A stretch of 64,000 nucleotides of DNA from Mimachlamys varia (lineage: Eukaryota > Mollusca > Bivalvia > Pectinida > Pectinidae): contig OX392535.1 in assembly GCA_947623455.1 (NCBI GenBank), positions 39,270,688 to 39,334,687 of the forward strand. Direction: 5' to 3'. Each line of letters starts with the position of its first letter. The stretch's first letter is position 1. Below the pieces are notes generated by a model, which was given only the letters and a program-made list of their open reading frames with translations, was not told the DNA's origin and searched no databases. Positions 23,501-38,500 of this stretch are shown here, piece by piece. A program made the position numbers and the translations under genes.

Positions 23501-26500
23501 CCCTATGCCTTGATATTGCTGACACTAACCTCGCCCTATTCCTTATTGTTGCTGACACTAACCTCGCCCTATTCCTTATTGTTGCTGACACTAACCTCGC
23601 CCTATTCCTTGATGTGGCTGACACTAACCTCGCCCTATTCCCTATTGTTGCTGACACTAACCTCGCCCTATTCCTTATTGTTGCTGACACTAACCTCGCC
23701 CTATTCCTTGATGTGGCTGACATTAACCTCGCCCTATGCCTTGATGTGGCTGACACTAACCTCGCCCTATTCCTTGATGTGGCTGACTCTAACCTCGCCC
23801 TATTCCTTATTGTTGCTGACACTAACCTCGCCCTATGCCTTGATATTGCTGACACTAACCTCGCCCTATTCCTTATTGTTGCTGACACTAACCTCGCCCT
23901 ATTCCTTGATGTGGCTGACTCTAACCTCGCCCTATTCCCTATTGTTGCTGACACTAACCTCGCCCTATTCCTTGATGTTGCTGACACTAACCTCGCCCTA
24001 TTCCTTATTGTTGCTGACACTAACCTCGCCCTATTCCTTGATGTGGCTGACTCTAACCTCGCCCTATTCCTTATTGTTGCTGACACTAACCTCGCCCTAT
24101 TCCTTGATGTGGCTGACTCTAACCTCGCCCTATTCCTTGTTGTGGCTGACACTAACCTCGCCCTATTCCTTGATGTGGCTGACTCTAACCTCGCCCTATT
24201 CCTTGATGTTGCTGACACTAACCTCGCCCTATTCCTTGATATTGCTGACTCTAACCTCGCCCTATTCTTTGATGTTGCTGACACTAACCTCGCCCTATTC
24301 CTTGATGTGGCTGACTCTAACCTCGCCCTATCCCTTGGTTGAATTGATACTTAAATTTCTCTATGTAATATCTTACACTAACATTGCAATATCCCTTGGT
24401 GTAGCGAACGATAACCTTGACCAATTTCTTGTTAAGATTTACGATTACCTTGATCTACTCCATGGTGTGGCTGACACTAACCTTGACCTATTGCATGTTG
24501 TGTTTGACCCTAACCTAATATAATCCTTGCTCAAGTTAATCCTAACCTTTAATGTTTTCGTGAGGTGGTTGACTCTAATCATGAACTATTCCTACATGTA
24601 GTTGACCTTAAGATTGACCGATTCCTTGGTTTGGTTATAAAGTGGTTTAACTTTATCCTAATTTTGACTTATTCCTTGGCTTGGTTACTCTAACCTTGAC
24701 TTTTTTTTTTGGTTTTGTTACCTAACCTTGACCTTTTTCTTAGTTTGGTTACCCTAACCTTGACCTTTTTCTTAGTTTGGTTACCCTGCCTTGACCTATT
24801 TCTTAGTTCGGTTACACTAACCTAGGCCTATTTCTTAGTTTGGTTACCCTAACCTTGACCTATTTCTTGGTTTTGTTACCCTAACCTGGACCTATTTCTT
24901 AGTTTGGTTACCCTAACCTTGACCTATTTCTTGGTTTGGTTACCCTATCCTTGAACTATTTCTTGGTTTTGTTACCCTAACCTGGACCTTTTTCTTAGTT
25001 TGGTTACCCTAACCTTGACCTATTTCTTGGTTTGGTTACTCTAACCTGGACCTATTTCTTGGTTTGGTAACCCATAACTTGGACCTATTTCTTGGTTTGG
25101 TTACCCTAACCTTGACCTATTTCTTGGTTTGATTACCCTTACCCGGACCTATTTCTTGGTTTGGTTACAATAAACTTGACCTATTCCTTTGGTTTGGTTA
25201 CAATAACCTCCAAATATTCACTATTCCACCTACTGATACTGACCTACTGCTTTCATGGCGTTCTCCACAATGGCAGCACCATCCATCCGGTTCATCTCCT
25301 GTAGAATAGTCAGTACCGCGTGGGTGGCTTCTATGGTCTTGTGGGTGGCGTACCACTCACTGAGGAGGCCCATACAGGGGTCGTGCTGGGTCGCCCAGCC
25401 CTTGATGTCGTCAGGTGAGTACCCCAATCTCTTCGCCAAAAGTCTCCAGTCGTGCTCCGTCGGAGGATTCATCAGCTTTGTCAGATCTCTTGACCATTTA
25501 GGAGCATTGGTCATTGTCTATAAAATAGGTGATAGGTTCCTGTTAGGGTGGCAGTGTACAGTAGGATTTTGTTGCCATGGGTGATATTTGTGTACCCCTA
25601 TAATATTATGCATAACAAATCTAAAAAAAAATAGGAGTAAAATTGGCTTAAGCATGATAAAGTGGACTTTGTGGACTTCACATTTGTAAAAAACGAAAAA
25701 AAAACACATTTGGTTAGAGATTAAAATTTTGGCCTTTCCGAAATGGGTGTTACTACACATGAAAAGCTAGTTTAACAATAAGTGAAATTTCGACGACAGC
25801 ACATGAAGGAAAATAGCGAAAAATCTAAATAAACGACCTATGCTATGAACACAGATAATTCTGCAACCAAATATGTAATCTTTAGGTTTAGATAGAACGT
25901 AAGAAAAAAATTCCTTTTGGCAGGGGTCAAATTTTGGGTCAGAAATAGTGTTGCAAAAATATATGCATATATAAACTTTATGTGAAAATTACACACCCTG
26001 TGTTAATGTTTCTCAGACATGGGCCTTTTTTTTCTCCAGAAATCTGTTAATGTTCTGTAATCTACTACCTAGATATTTAATTTTGCGGTGTACTTTTCTG
26101 ATACTGAAATTTGAACTTTTTTTTGTCTATCCAAAGCAATATAAGCACTGTCAGATTAAACAACTTCCCAAATATATCCCAGATACCCAGATCAATCTCC
26201 TCTACCTCTGACAAAGTTTGCCCTATACCTCTGCCAAAGGTTGCCCAGATCAATCTCCTCTACCTCTGACGAATTTTGCCCTATACTTCTGCCAAAGGTT
26301 GCCCAGATCAATCTCCTCTACCTCTGACGAATTTTGCCCTATACTTCTGCCAAAGGTTGCCCAGATCAATCTCCTCTACCTCTGACGAATTTTGCCCTAT
26401 ACTTCTGCCAAAGGTTGCCCAGATCAATCTCCTCTACCTCTGACGAATTTTGCCCTATACTTCTGCCAAAGGTTGCCCAGATCAATCTCCTCTACCTCTG

Positions 26501-29500
26501 ACAAAGGTTGCCAGATTGCTTAGATCCATCTCTAATACCTCTGACAAAGGTTGCCAGATTGCTTAGATCCATCTCTAATACCTCTGACAAAGCCTACCTT
26601 ATTGTCCACTTCCTCCACTTTGATCTTAGTCTCCTCTAGGTCTTTTTTCACCACTTTTACGTCTTTCTTGACCGTCTTCATATCTTTTTTCACCGTCTTG
26701 ATTTCACGTCCTTGTTTGTCCACATTCTTCTTTACATCCTTTACATCTTCTTTCGTTTCAGCCATCTCGGATTCGAGCCTCGCCAGACGTTCCTTGAAAT
26801 CTTCATTGATTGCTGCCACACTTAATATGGAATACGTAAGTTATAGACTGATGAACATTATTGTAATGATAGGTACTTCAATCAAAAACATCTATAAATG
26901 ATGGGCTTACTGACGTGCATGCTTTTCCTTTTCTGGGAACTAAAAGTAAATATCAGTAAACACTATTGTACTCAATGCATGGACGCAACATTATTATTAA
27001 TTAACTAATATTTTCATTATATTTAAATATTGTTTTGGACAACAGTATACACCACAATACGTCTATTTAATATGTCTGTGAAAGCTGTATATAAATGTTA
27101 CAATCATACAGGTTTAAATGAATGAGAACATTATGTAACATAAGATGTCACATAAGTAATATATTTCTTTATATTATCTAGGTTTTCCATTCATGTACTA
27201 AGATATTTTGTAGTGACTGTCAGAAGAATTCTTACTTGACACCGTCCATGGCATTGAGCATGAGAGTGGCCATGTCTCTCAACGCTACATCTTCGCCAGT
27301 CTTCTGCAGATCCACAAAGTAAGATCTGTAAGGTTTTAGTAGGTCTAGATCTGTTCCGTGCATAACAGCCAGCGATCTGGCTCCGTTGATCACCGTTATT
27401 TGGTCAGCGGTATTCTCACACCTTTGGGATAGGTTAATGAATTCTTTCATTATAGTTTTAACCATTCCCTGTGAATGAGAAACAGAACACATGTGTTAGA
27501 TGTGTCACGGTACAAATCAAACTACGAGATTCGGAAGACTTAAGTGACGTGCTCCATGCTAAATGCTAAATGCTAAATGACGTGCTAAATGGAAGAGTCT
27601 ACATGAAAGTAAAACAATCCAAATTACTTACTTGGTAGATGAGTAGTTTGAATGTTGTTTAAGTTATTCAGATCTTTTGGTTCAGTAATGCTTTTTTCTG
27701 AAAGTTCTTATTGTTTAAAACAAAATATCTTTGACGACTTAGCGACAGGACATACCTGTTTTCAAAATAAAAACCCTAGGACACCTCAAGTTTTTGCATT
27801 TTTGGTTTGCTAAATGTTACAAATTATCTAAAGAATACCAAAGAAGTGACACGACTCACCTTTTTCTTTGAGGCTAAGCTGACTCCTATGACGTCAATAG
27901 CATGTGCCAAATTCACGTTTGGGTTCTTCAGGACATGTTCTATCATGTTGTTCCCAAAAAGATCTGGCTTCTTCACCAGGACTTTGCTGAAGGATACCAA
28001 CGTGTTGTATTGTGAGGCCTTGCTGTCCACATACTTCTCTATAATACCATCAATGTCTGCTTGGGTAAAAAGCTGAAACATCAAATAGTGTATACAATTA
28101 AACCTTATATAATGTCACCATTTGTTAGGAAATTGGCACTAAACAGAAGGTTGCTGCTAAATTGAGGGGCTCGTCGGTATTTAACTCAATCAACACTAGA
28201 ATATCTTAATGAGCTTTTCCAATCTTTGAATTCGAAGAATTCAAATGTGTCTTCAACAGTGAATGAGTTAAACATTATTTAAGAGGGAATAGGAAATATG
28301 TTTACCGTAAGCGAGATGGGAAATGAAAAAAGATGGGTCATATTAAGGTTTTAATGAATATCAAGTGATGGAGTACTTAAAACATCTGAATCCCATTTTT
28401 GTTATTTTCCTTTGTTCCGGTGTGTTTAACTTTACTTTTTGGACGTTAATAACCTCGAAAATAACTCATAACTGAAACATCACAAAACACCAAACTAACG
28501 CTAATAATTTATGTAAACCAAGTTGTATGTAAAAGTATCTTATCATTTCGTTCACAATTCTTTCCGTGTGATCTATTACGACTGACAACAAAGATGAAAC
28601 GTTCTTACGATGATGAATACGTCACAATTAAATATCTTAAGTGATCATAAATGAAATGTTTGGGACCATATTTAAATATCCTGAAAAGTAGCCAAGTTAG
28701 ATGTACTCCTATAAACAGTATCTTGTTATCGTGATTAGAATACATGTGGAATTTTGAACTTAAGATACGGAGATGCGATTTAGGCTTTTCCTTAAAAAAA
28801 CACTGAGTGTGACTCATCAGCCAATCACATTACAAGGATTCTGGTTTTAAACGTTTGATATTTGTGGATCAAACCTGACCCTATAAATATATTAATATTT
28901 TCTTAATATAACCTACGTATTGACCTTCAGTTTCCGGTTTTAACTTTTTACAGACGAGTCACGGTGAAAATAATCTCAAAACAAACTTCTTTTTCCTGGG
29001 AAGACTGTTGTCGATATTGTTTACATTTGCTCAAAATAACTATGTGTTTATGTTATATATCATTCATAATACATAATTGAGCTTATTACGTACAGTGTAT
29101 CATCGAAATGATTTTGTAGCATATACTGTAAACCAAATAAATTTCGCGGCAACTTAATTTCACGTTTTCATATCAGACGACTTTTCGCACCGATTTCATT
29201 TCGCGATAAAAACATCCTATGTTAGTACAGTTTAGTAGTCTTACAGTTGGCATACCTCTGATTGAAACTATTTGGCGGATATTATATTTCGCGAATTTAA
29301 TCAACCTAGAAATACGCGAAAATTAATCGCAAGCGAAAATAAGGTGGTTTACAATATATAAATGTACGTACATCAGGTTGTTTCTCGGCCATGTCTAAGA
29401 TGAGAGTAGAGTGGGCACCCTTGGAAGTCTCCGTCGGGTCTGCTAGCATTGCTTGCATAACATCATTGAACTGGTTTTTCGTAATTCCTTTGCTGGCCAT

Positions 29501-32500
29501 GTAAGGTGCATGTATAAATTCTAAGAAAAAAAGAAGAACCTAACTGTAAGAGTATCAATATAAAACATCACTCGTGCAGTCTAGTCCGAATAAATTAAAA
29601 ACCAATCATTTGAATCTGCAAGTAAATTCATTAATTATTTGCATAATATTTAACAGCAGATGCAGCATCGAATAAAACATAAAACAAAATTACATCAAAA
29701 ATGTTAAAGGCCGATGGAAATCCATTAACAATGTTTAGACCAATGCAAGTCCATCATATATTTTAGGACCAATGGAAGACCATCCGATAGCTTTAGGACA
29801 AATGGAAGTCCATCACATGAATTTATAGCCAATGACAGACTTCAAATAGGTCATGGACCAATAACAGTAAATCAAATAGGTTTGAGGGCCCAAGACAATC
29901 TACCAACAAGGTTTAGGGCAAATGACAGTCCATCAAGTAATCTAAGGACAAATGAGAGTCCATCAAATAAGTGAAGGGCAAATGACAATCCATCAAAAAG
30001 AGTACCGCACACCCGCAGCATCATTCTTACGTTTGTTGAAATTTTCGAAGTTAAAGGGCCATAACTCTGAAACGACATATTAAATGAATCCCAAAATTGA
30101 TTCGGTTTCAGATCTTCATGCATTTAACCTTTGTGTGAAGTTTCTTAACATCCTTAAAATAGTAACCCGAAAAAGTGTCGGTCAAACCAAATGTTCTCAA
30201 ACGAACGAACGGACGAACAAACGGACTGACGAAGAAAACGAATATACCCCGACCCTTTGGATGGGCGTATCAAAAGGTTTAGGTCCAATGACAGGCCATC
30301 AAATAGGCGTAGGGCCAATGACAGTCCATCAAATAGGTGTAGGGCCAATGACAGTCAATCAAAAACGTTAAGGGCCAATGACAGTCAATCAAATAGGCGT
30401 AGGTCCGATGACAGTCCATCAAATAGGTGTAGGGCCAATGACAGTCCGTCAACTAGGTGTAGGGCCAATGACAGTCCGTCAAATAGGCGTAGGTCCAATG
30501 AAAGTCCGTCAAATAGGCGTAGGGCCAATGACAGTTAATCAAATAGGCGTGGGGCCGATGGCAGTCAATCAAATAGGCTTATGACCAATGACAGTCAATC
30601 AAATAGGTGTAGGGCCAATAGCAGTCAATCAAATAGGTGAAGGGCCAATGACAGTCCATCAAATAGGAGTAGGGCCAATGACAGTCCTTAAAATATGTGA
30701 AGGGCATACCTAGATCCTCTAGACTGTGTGATTCCTGGTACCATTTAATGAATATGTCGAGATGGGGAATCAGCAGCTCTGGTCCGTAGGAAACGAAGTT
30801 CTGAAGGACGGACACGGCCGTCTTTTTGAGCTGTTCTACATCATGGCTTCTCTGTTTTATCACAGCAGGCAATAGGGCATTCGCGGCTTTGTGGCTTCCT
30901 GTCTGTAAATGCTGCAAAAAAACCATGATGTTAGGATACACTACTGTACAGTTGTTAAATTTCGCGATTTCCTGTTTAGAACTTATTCGCGGGAGTTTAT
31001 GTTAGCGGACCGTAAACAAATGCAACCTTAATTTTATAGCAAGAATATACAAACAATTCATGAGATTTTAAATTTCGCGAATTTTGATGCATTCGCGAAC
31101 TTAACGGAATTTAAACCCTCGCAAGTATTAGCAACTAAACGCTATAAAGACTATAATGCTACAACACAGAGTGGTCGAGAGTTGTTCGACAAAAAGCACA
31201 AAAGAGTACCGAAGCATCATCAATATCATTATCCGAACTCATAATCGTTTAAACTAGGGGCAAAATAACAAAAAAACAAAATCAGAGAATACCAACACGT
31301 CAACAAAACCATAATCCGAACTAAAAATCGATTAAACTAGGGGCAAACTATGAACAAAGGAAAGAACAAGAGAATAAGACCAGGTGTGCCGGAAGAGTTA
31401 GCGTCTTCTGCTTAATCGACGAAGAAAGACACATAACTGAAACTAATGGCTCCTCTGAGGTCATAAGATAACTGTTATCACAATTAATGACTTTCACCTA
31501 TACGCTGAATCATTTCTTCTCATTATTTATTGCTTACCTTTAAAGCAAATCTGTCCAAGATATATGCGGCTATTTCAAGATATATTGTTTCTTCTGATCG
31601 TAATCCAACAACATAAGGCAAATCCTTTGTTTCCATGGAAAACAAAATGACTTTGATGTAAGATTTATTCAGATCCACAGGCATGTCCTTCCCAGTGCTG
31701 AAAGCAATAACCCAAACACTAAGACGTGACCGACACCACAGATTGGGAGGGTGACCGACATACAAATTGGGAGGGTGACCGAGATACAGATTGGGAGGGT
31801 GACCGACATACAGATTGGGAGGGTGACCGAGATACAGATTGGGAGGGTGACCGACATACAGATTGGGAGGGTGACCGACATACAGATTGGGAGGGTGACC
31901 TACATACAGATTGGGAGGGTGACCTACATACAGATTGGGAGGGTGACCGACATACAGATTGGGAGGGTGACCGACATACAGATTGGGAGGGTGACCGACA
32001 TACAGATTGGGAGGGTGACCTATAATACAGATTGGGAGGGTGACCGACATACAGATTGGGAGGGTGACCGACATACAGATTGGGAGGGTGACCGACATAC
32101 AGATTGGGAGGGTGACCGACATACAGATTGGAAGGGTGACCGACATACAGATTGGGAGGGTGACCGACATACAGATTGGGAGGGTGACCGACATACAGAT
32201 TGGGAGGGTGACCGACATACAGATTGGGAGGGTGACCGACATACAGATTGGGAGGGTGACCGACATACAGATTGGGAGGGTAACCAACATACAGATTGGG
32301 AGGGTGACCGACATACAGATTGGGAGGGTGAACGACATACAGATTGGGAGGGTGACCGACATACAGATTGGGAGGGTGACCTACACCACAGATTGGGAGG
32401 GTGACCTACAATACAGATTGGGAGGGTGACCGACATACAGATTGGAAGGGTGACCGACATACAGATTGGGAGGGTGACCGACATACAGATTGGGAGGATG

Positions 32501-35500
32501 ACCGACATACAGATTGGGAGGGTGACCGACATACAGATTGGGAGGGTGACCGACATACAGATTGGGAGGGTGACCGACATACAGATTGGGAGGGTGACCA
32601 ACATACAGATTGGGAGGGTGACCGACATACAGATTGGGAGGGTGACCTACACCACAGATTGGGAGGGTGACCTACACCACAGATTGGGAGGGTGACCTAC
32701 AATACAGATTGGGAGGGTGACCGACATAGAGATTGGGAGGGTGACCAACATACAGATTGGGAGGGTGACCGACATACATATTGGGACCGACGTACAGATT
32801 GGGAGGGTGACCGACATACAGATTGGGAGGGTGACCGACATACAGATTGGGAGGGTGACCGACATACAGATTGGAAGGGTGACCTATAATACAGATTGGG
32901 AGGGTGACCGACATACAGATTGGGAGGGTGACCGACATACAGATTGGGAGGGTGACCGACATACAGATTGGGAGGGTGACCGACATACAGATTTGGAGGG
33001 TGACCGACATACTGATTGGAAGGGTGACCGAGATACAGATTGGGAGGGTGACCGACATACAGATTGGGAGGGTGACCGAGATACAGATTGGGAGGGTGAC
33101 CGTTATACAGATTGGGAGGGTGACCGACATACAGATTGGGAGGGTGACTGACATACAGATTGGGAGGGTGACCGACATACAGATTGGGAGGGTGACCGAC
33201 ATACAGATTGGGAGGGTGAACGACACAACAGATTGGGAGGGTGACCGACATACAGATTGGGAGGGTGACCGACATACAGATTGGGAGGGTGACCAACATA
33301 CAGATTGGGAGGGTGACCTACACCACAGATTGGGAGGGTGACCGACATACAGATTGGGAGGGTGACCAACATACAGATTGGGAGGGTGACCGACATACAT
33401 ATTGGGACCGACGTACAGATTTGGAGGGTGACCGACATACAGATTGGAAGGGAGACCTATAATACAGATTGGGAGGGTGACCGGCATACAGATTGGGAGG
33501 GTGACCGACACCACAGATTGGGAGGGTGACCAACATACAGATTGGGATGGCGACCGACATACAGATTGGGAGGGTGACCGACATACAGATTGGGAGGATT
33601 ACCTAAAATACAGATTGGGAGGGTGACCAACATACAGATTGAGAGGGTGACCGACATACATATTGGGACCGACGTACAGATTTGGAGGGTGACCGACATA
33701 CAGATTGGAAGGGTGACCTATAATACAGATTGGGAGGGTGACCGACATACAGATTGGGAGGGTGACCGACACCACAGATTGGGAGGGTTACCAACATACA
33801 GATTTGGAGGGTGACCGACATACAGATTGGGAGGGTGACCGACATACAGATTGGGAGGATTACCTATAATACAGATTGGGAGGGTGGCCGACATACAGAT
33901 TGTTGGGAGGATGACCTACATACAGATTGGGAGGGTGACCGACACAACAGATTGGGAGGGTGACCTACATACAGATTGGGAGGGTGACCGACATACAGAT
34001 GGGGAGGGTGACCGACATACAGATTGGGAGGGTGACCAACATACAGATTGGGAGGGTGACCGACATACAGATTGGGAGGGTGACCTTCATACAGATTGGG
34101 AGGGTGACCGACACAACAGATTGGGAGGGTGACCGACATACAGATTGGAAGGGTGACCTATAATACAGATTGGGAGGGTGACCGACATACCGATTGGGAG
34201 GGTGACCGACATACAGATTGGGAGGGTGACCGACATACAGATTGGGAGGGTGACCGACATACAGATTGGGAGGGTGAACGACATACAGATTGGGAGGATT
34301 ACCTATAATACAGATTGGGAGGGTGACCTACACCAGAGATTGGGAGGGTGACCTACAATACAGATTGGGAGGGTGACCTACATACACATTGGGAAGGTGA
34401 CCAACATGCAGATTTGGAGGGTGACCGACATACAGCTTGGAAGGGTGACCTATAATACAGATTGGGAGGGTGACCGACATAGAGATTGGGAGGGTGACCA
34501 ACATACAGATTGGGAGGGTGACCGACATACATATTGGGACCGACGTACAGATTGGGAGGGTGACCGACATACAGATTGGGAGGGTGACCGACATACAGAT
34601 TGGGAGGGTGACCGACATACAGATTGGAAGGGTGACCTATAATACAGATTGGGAGGGTGACCGACATACAGATTGGGAGGGTGACCGACATACAGATTGG
34701 GAGGGTGACCGACATACAGATTGGGAGGGTGACCGACATACAGATTGGGAGGGTGACCGACATACTGATTGGAAGGGTGACCGAGATACAGATTGGGAGG
34801 GTGACCGACATACAGATTGGGAGGGTGACCGAGATACAGATTGGGAGGGTGACCGTTATACAGATTGGGAGGGTGACCGACATACAGATTGGGAGGGTGA
34901 CTGACATACAGATTGGGAGGGTGACCGACATACAGATTGGGAGGGTGACCGACATACAGATTGGGAGGGTGAACGACACAACAGATTGGGAGGGTGACCG
35001 ACATACAGATTGGGAGGGTGACCGACATACAGATTGGGAGGGTGACCAACATACAGATTGGGAGGGTGACCTACACCACAGATTGGGAGGGTGACCTACA
35101 ATACAGATTGGGAGGGTGACCGACATACAGATTGGGAGGGTGACCAACATACAGATTGGGAGGGTGACCGACATACATATTGGGACCGACGTACAGATTT
35201 GGAGGGTGACCGACATACAGATTGGAAGGGAGACCTATAATACAGATTGGGAGGGTGACCGGCATACAGATTGGGAGGGTGACCGACACCACAGATTGGG
35301 AGGATTACCTAAAATACAGATTGGGAGGGTGACCAACATACAGATTGAGAGGGTGACCGACATACATATTGGGACCGACGTACAGATTTGGAGGGTGACC
35401 GACATACAGATTGGAAGGGTGACCTATAATACAGATTGGGAGGGTGACCGACATACAGATTGGGAGGGTGACCGACACCACAGATTGGGAGGGTTACCAA

Positions 35501-38500
35501 CATACAGATTTGGAGGGTGACCGACATACAGATTGGGAGGGTGACCGACATACAGATTGGGAGGATTACCTATAATACAAATTGGGAGGGTGGCCGACAT
35601 ACAGATTGTTGGGAGGATGACCTACATACAGATTGGGAGGGTGACCGACACAACAGATTGGGAGGGTGACCTACATACAGATTGGGAGGGTGACCGACAT
35701 ACAGATGGGGAGGGTGACCGACATACAGATTGGGAGGGTGACCAACATACAGATTGGGAGGGTGACCGACATACAGATTGGGAGGGTGACCTTCATACAG
35801 ATTGGGAGGGTGACCGACACAACAGATTGGGAGGGTGACCGACATACAGATTGGAAGGGTGACCTATAATACAGATTGGGAGGGTGACCGACATACCGAT
35901 TGGGAGGGTGACCGACATACAGATTGGGAGGGTGACCGACATACAGATTGGGAGGGTGACCGACATACAGATTGGGAGGATGACCTACAATACAGATTGG
36001 GAGGGTGACCGACATACAGATTGGGAGGATGACCTACAATACAGATTGGGAGGATGACCGACATACAGATTGGGAGGATGACCGACATACAGATTGGGAG
36101 GATGACCTACAATACAGATTGGGAAGGTAACCGACATACAGATTGGGAGGCTGACCGACATACAGACTGGGAGGGTGACCGACACCACAGATTGGGAGGG
36201 TGACCGACATACAGATTGGTAGAGTGACCGAGATACAGATTGGGAGGGTGACCGAGATAAAGATTGGGAGGGTGACCGACATACAGATTGGGAGGGTGAC
36301 CGACATACAGATATGGAGAGTGACCGACATACAGACTGGGAGGGTGACCGACATACAGATTGGGAGGGTGACCGACATACAGATTTGAAGGGTGACCGAC
36401 ATACAGATTGGGAGGGTGACCGACATACAGATTGGGAGGGTGACCTACATACAGATTGGGAGGGTGACCGACACAACAGATTGGGAGGGTGACCGACATA
36501 CAGATTGGGAGGGTGACCGACATACAGATTGGGAGGGTGACTGACATACAGATTGGGAGGGTGACCGACATACAGATTGGGAGGGTGACCTACATACAGA
36601 TTGGGAGGGTGACCGACATACAGATTGGGAGGGTGACCGACATACAGATTGGGAGGGTGACCGACATACAGATTGGGAGGGTGACCGACATACAGATTGG
36701 GTGGGTGACCGACATACAGATTGGGAGGGTGACCGACATACAGATTGGGAGGGTGACCAACATACAGATTGGGAGGGTGACCGACATACAGATTGGGAGG
36801 GTGACCGAGACCACAGATTGGGAGGGTGACTGACATACAGATTGGGAGGGTGACCAACATACAGATTGGGAGGGTGACCTACATACAGATTGGGAGAGTG
36901 ACCGACATGCATATTGGGACCGACGTACAGATTTGGAGGGTGACCTATAATACAGATTGGGAGGGTGACCGACATACAGATTGGGAGGATTACCTATAAT
37001 ACAGATTGGGAGGGTGACCTATAATACAGATTGGGAGGGTGACCGACATACAGATTGGGAGGATTACCTATAATACAGATTGGTAGGGTGACCGACACTA
37101 CAGATTGGGAGGGTGACCTACATACAGATTGGGAGGGTGACCTACAATACAGATTTGGAGGGTGACCTTCAATACAGATAGGGAGGGTGACCTACAATAC
37201 AGATAGGGAGGGTGACCTTCATACAGATTGGGAGGGTGACCTACAATACAGATAGGGAGGGTGACCTTCATACAGATTGGGAGGGTGACCTACAATACAG
37301 ATTGGGAGGGTGACCTACAATACAGATTGGGAGGGTGACCTAAAATACAGATTGGGAGGGTGACATACAATACAGATTGGGAGGGTGACCTACATACAGA
37401 TTGGGAGGGTGACCTACAATACAGATTTGGAGGGTGACCTACAATACAGATAGGGAGGGTGACCTTCATACAGATTGGGAGGGTGACCTACATACAGATA
37501 GGGAAGGTGACCTACAATACAGATTTGGAGGGTGACCTACAATACAGATAGGGAGGATGACCTACAATACAGATAGGGAGGGTGACCTTCATAAAGATTG
37601 GGAGGGTGACCGACATACAGATAGGGAAGGTGACCTACAATACAGATTGGGAGGGTGACCGACATACAGATTGGGAGGGAGACCGACATACAGATTGGGA
37701 GGGTGACCAACATACAGATTGGGAGGGTGACCGACATACAGATTGGGAGGGTGACCGATATACAGATTGGGAGGTTGACCGACATACAGATTGGGAGGGT
37801 GACCTACACCACAGATTGGGAGGGTGACCTACAATACAGATTGGGAGGGTGACCTACACCACAGATTGGGAGGGTGACCGACATACAGATTGGGAGGGTG
37901 ACCTATAATACAGATTGGGAGGGTGACCGACATACAGATTGGGAGGGAGACCGACATACAGATTAGGAGGGTGACCGACATACAGATTGGGAGCGTGACC
38001 GACATACAGATTGGGAGGGTGACCGACATACAGATTGGGAGGGTGACCGACATACAGATTGGGAGTTTGACCATCATACAGATTGGGAGGGTGACCGACA
38101 TACAGATTGGGAGGGTGACCAACATACAGATTGGGAGGGTGACCGACATACAGATTGGGAGGATGACCTACACCACAGATTGGGAGTGTGACCTACATAC
38201 AGATTGGGAGGGTGACCTACAATACAGATTTGGAGGGTGACCTTCAATACAGATAGGGAGGGTGACCTACAATACAGATAGGGAGGGTGACCTTCATACA
38301 GATTGGGAGGGTGACCTACATACCGATAGGGAAGGTGACCTACAATACTGATTGGGAGGGTGACCTACATACAGATTGGGAGGGTGACCTATAATACAGA
38401 TTGGGAGGGTGACCTACAATACGGATTGGGAGGGTGACCTACAATACAGATTTGGGGGCGGGGGCAACACTACAGATTGGGAGGGTGACCTACAATACAG

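Noticed and set aside
17149..24523. Very long open frames on both strands (hundreds to over 1000 codons)
   Set aside because: They lie entirely in a 33-bp tandem array; the unit length is divisible by three and no stop occurs in several frames. Three different frames are open at once and the region is an intron of a well-supported gene.
24640..25212. Interstitial telomere sequence, because units contain CCCTAACC
   Set aside because: The hexamer occurs once per 32-bp unit, not in tandem, and derives from the neighbouring 33-bp repeat by divergence.
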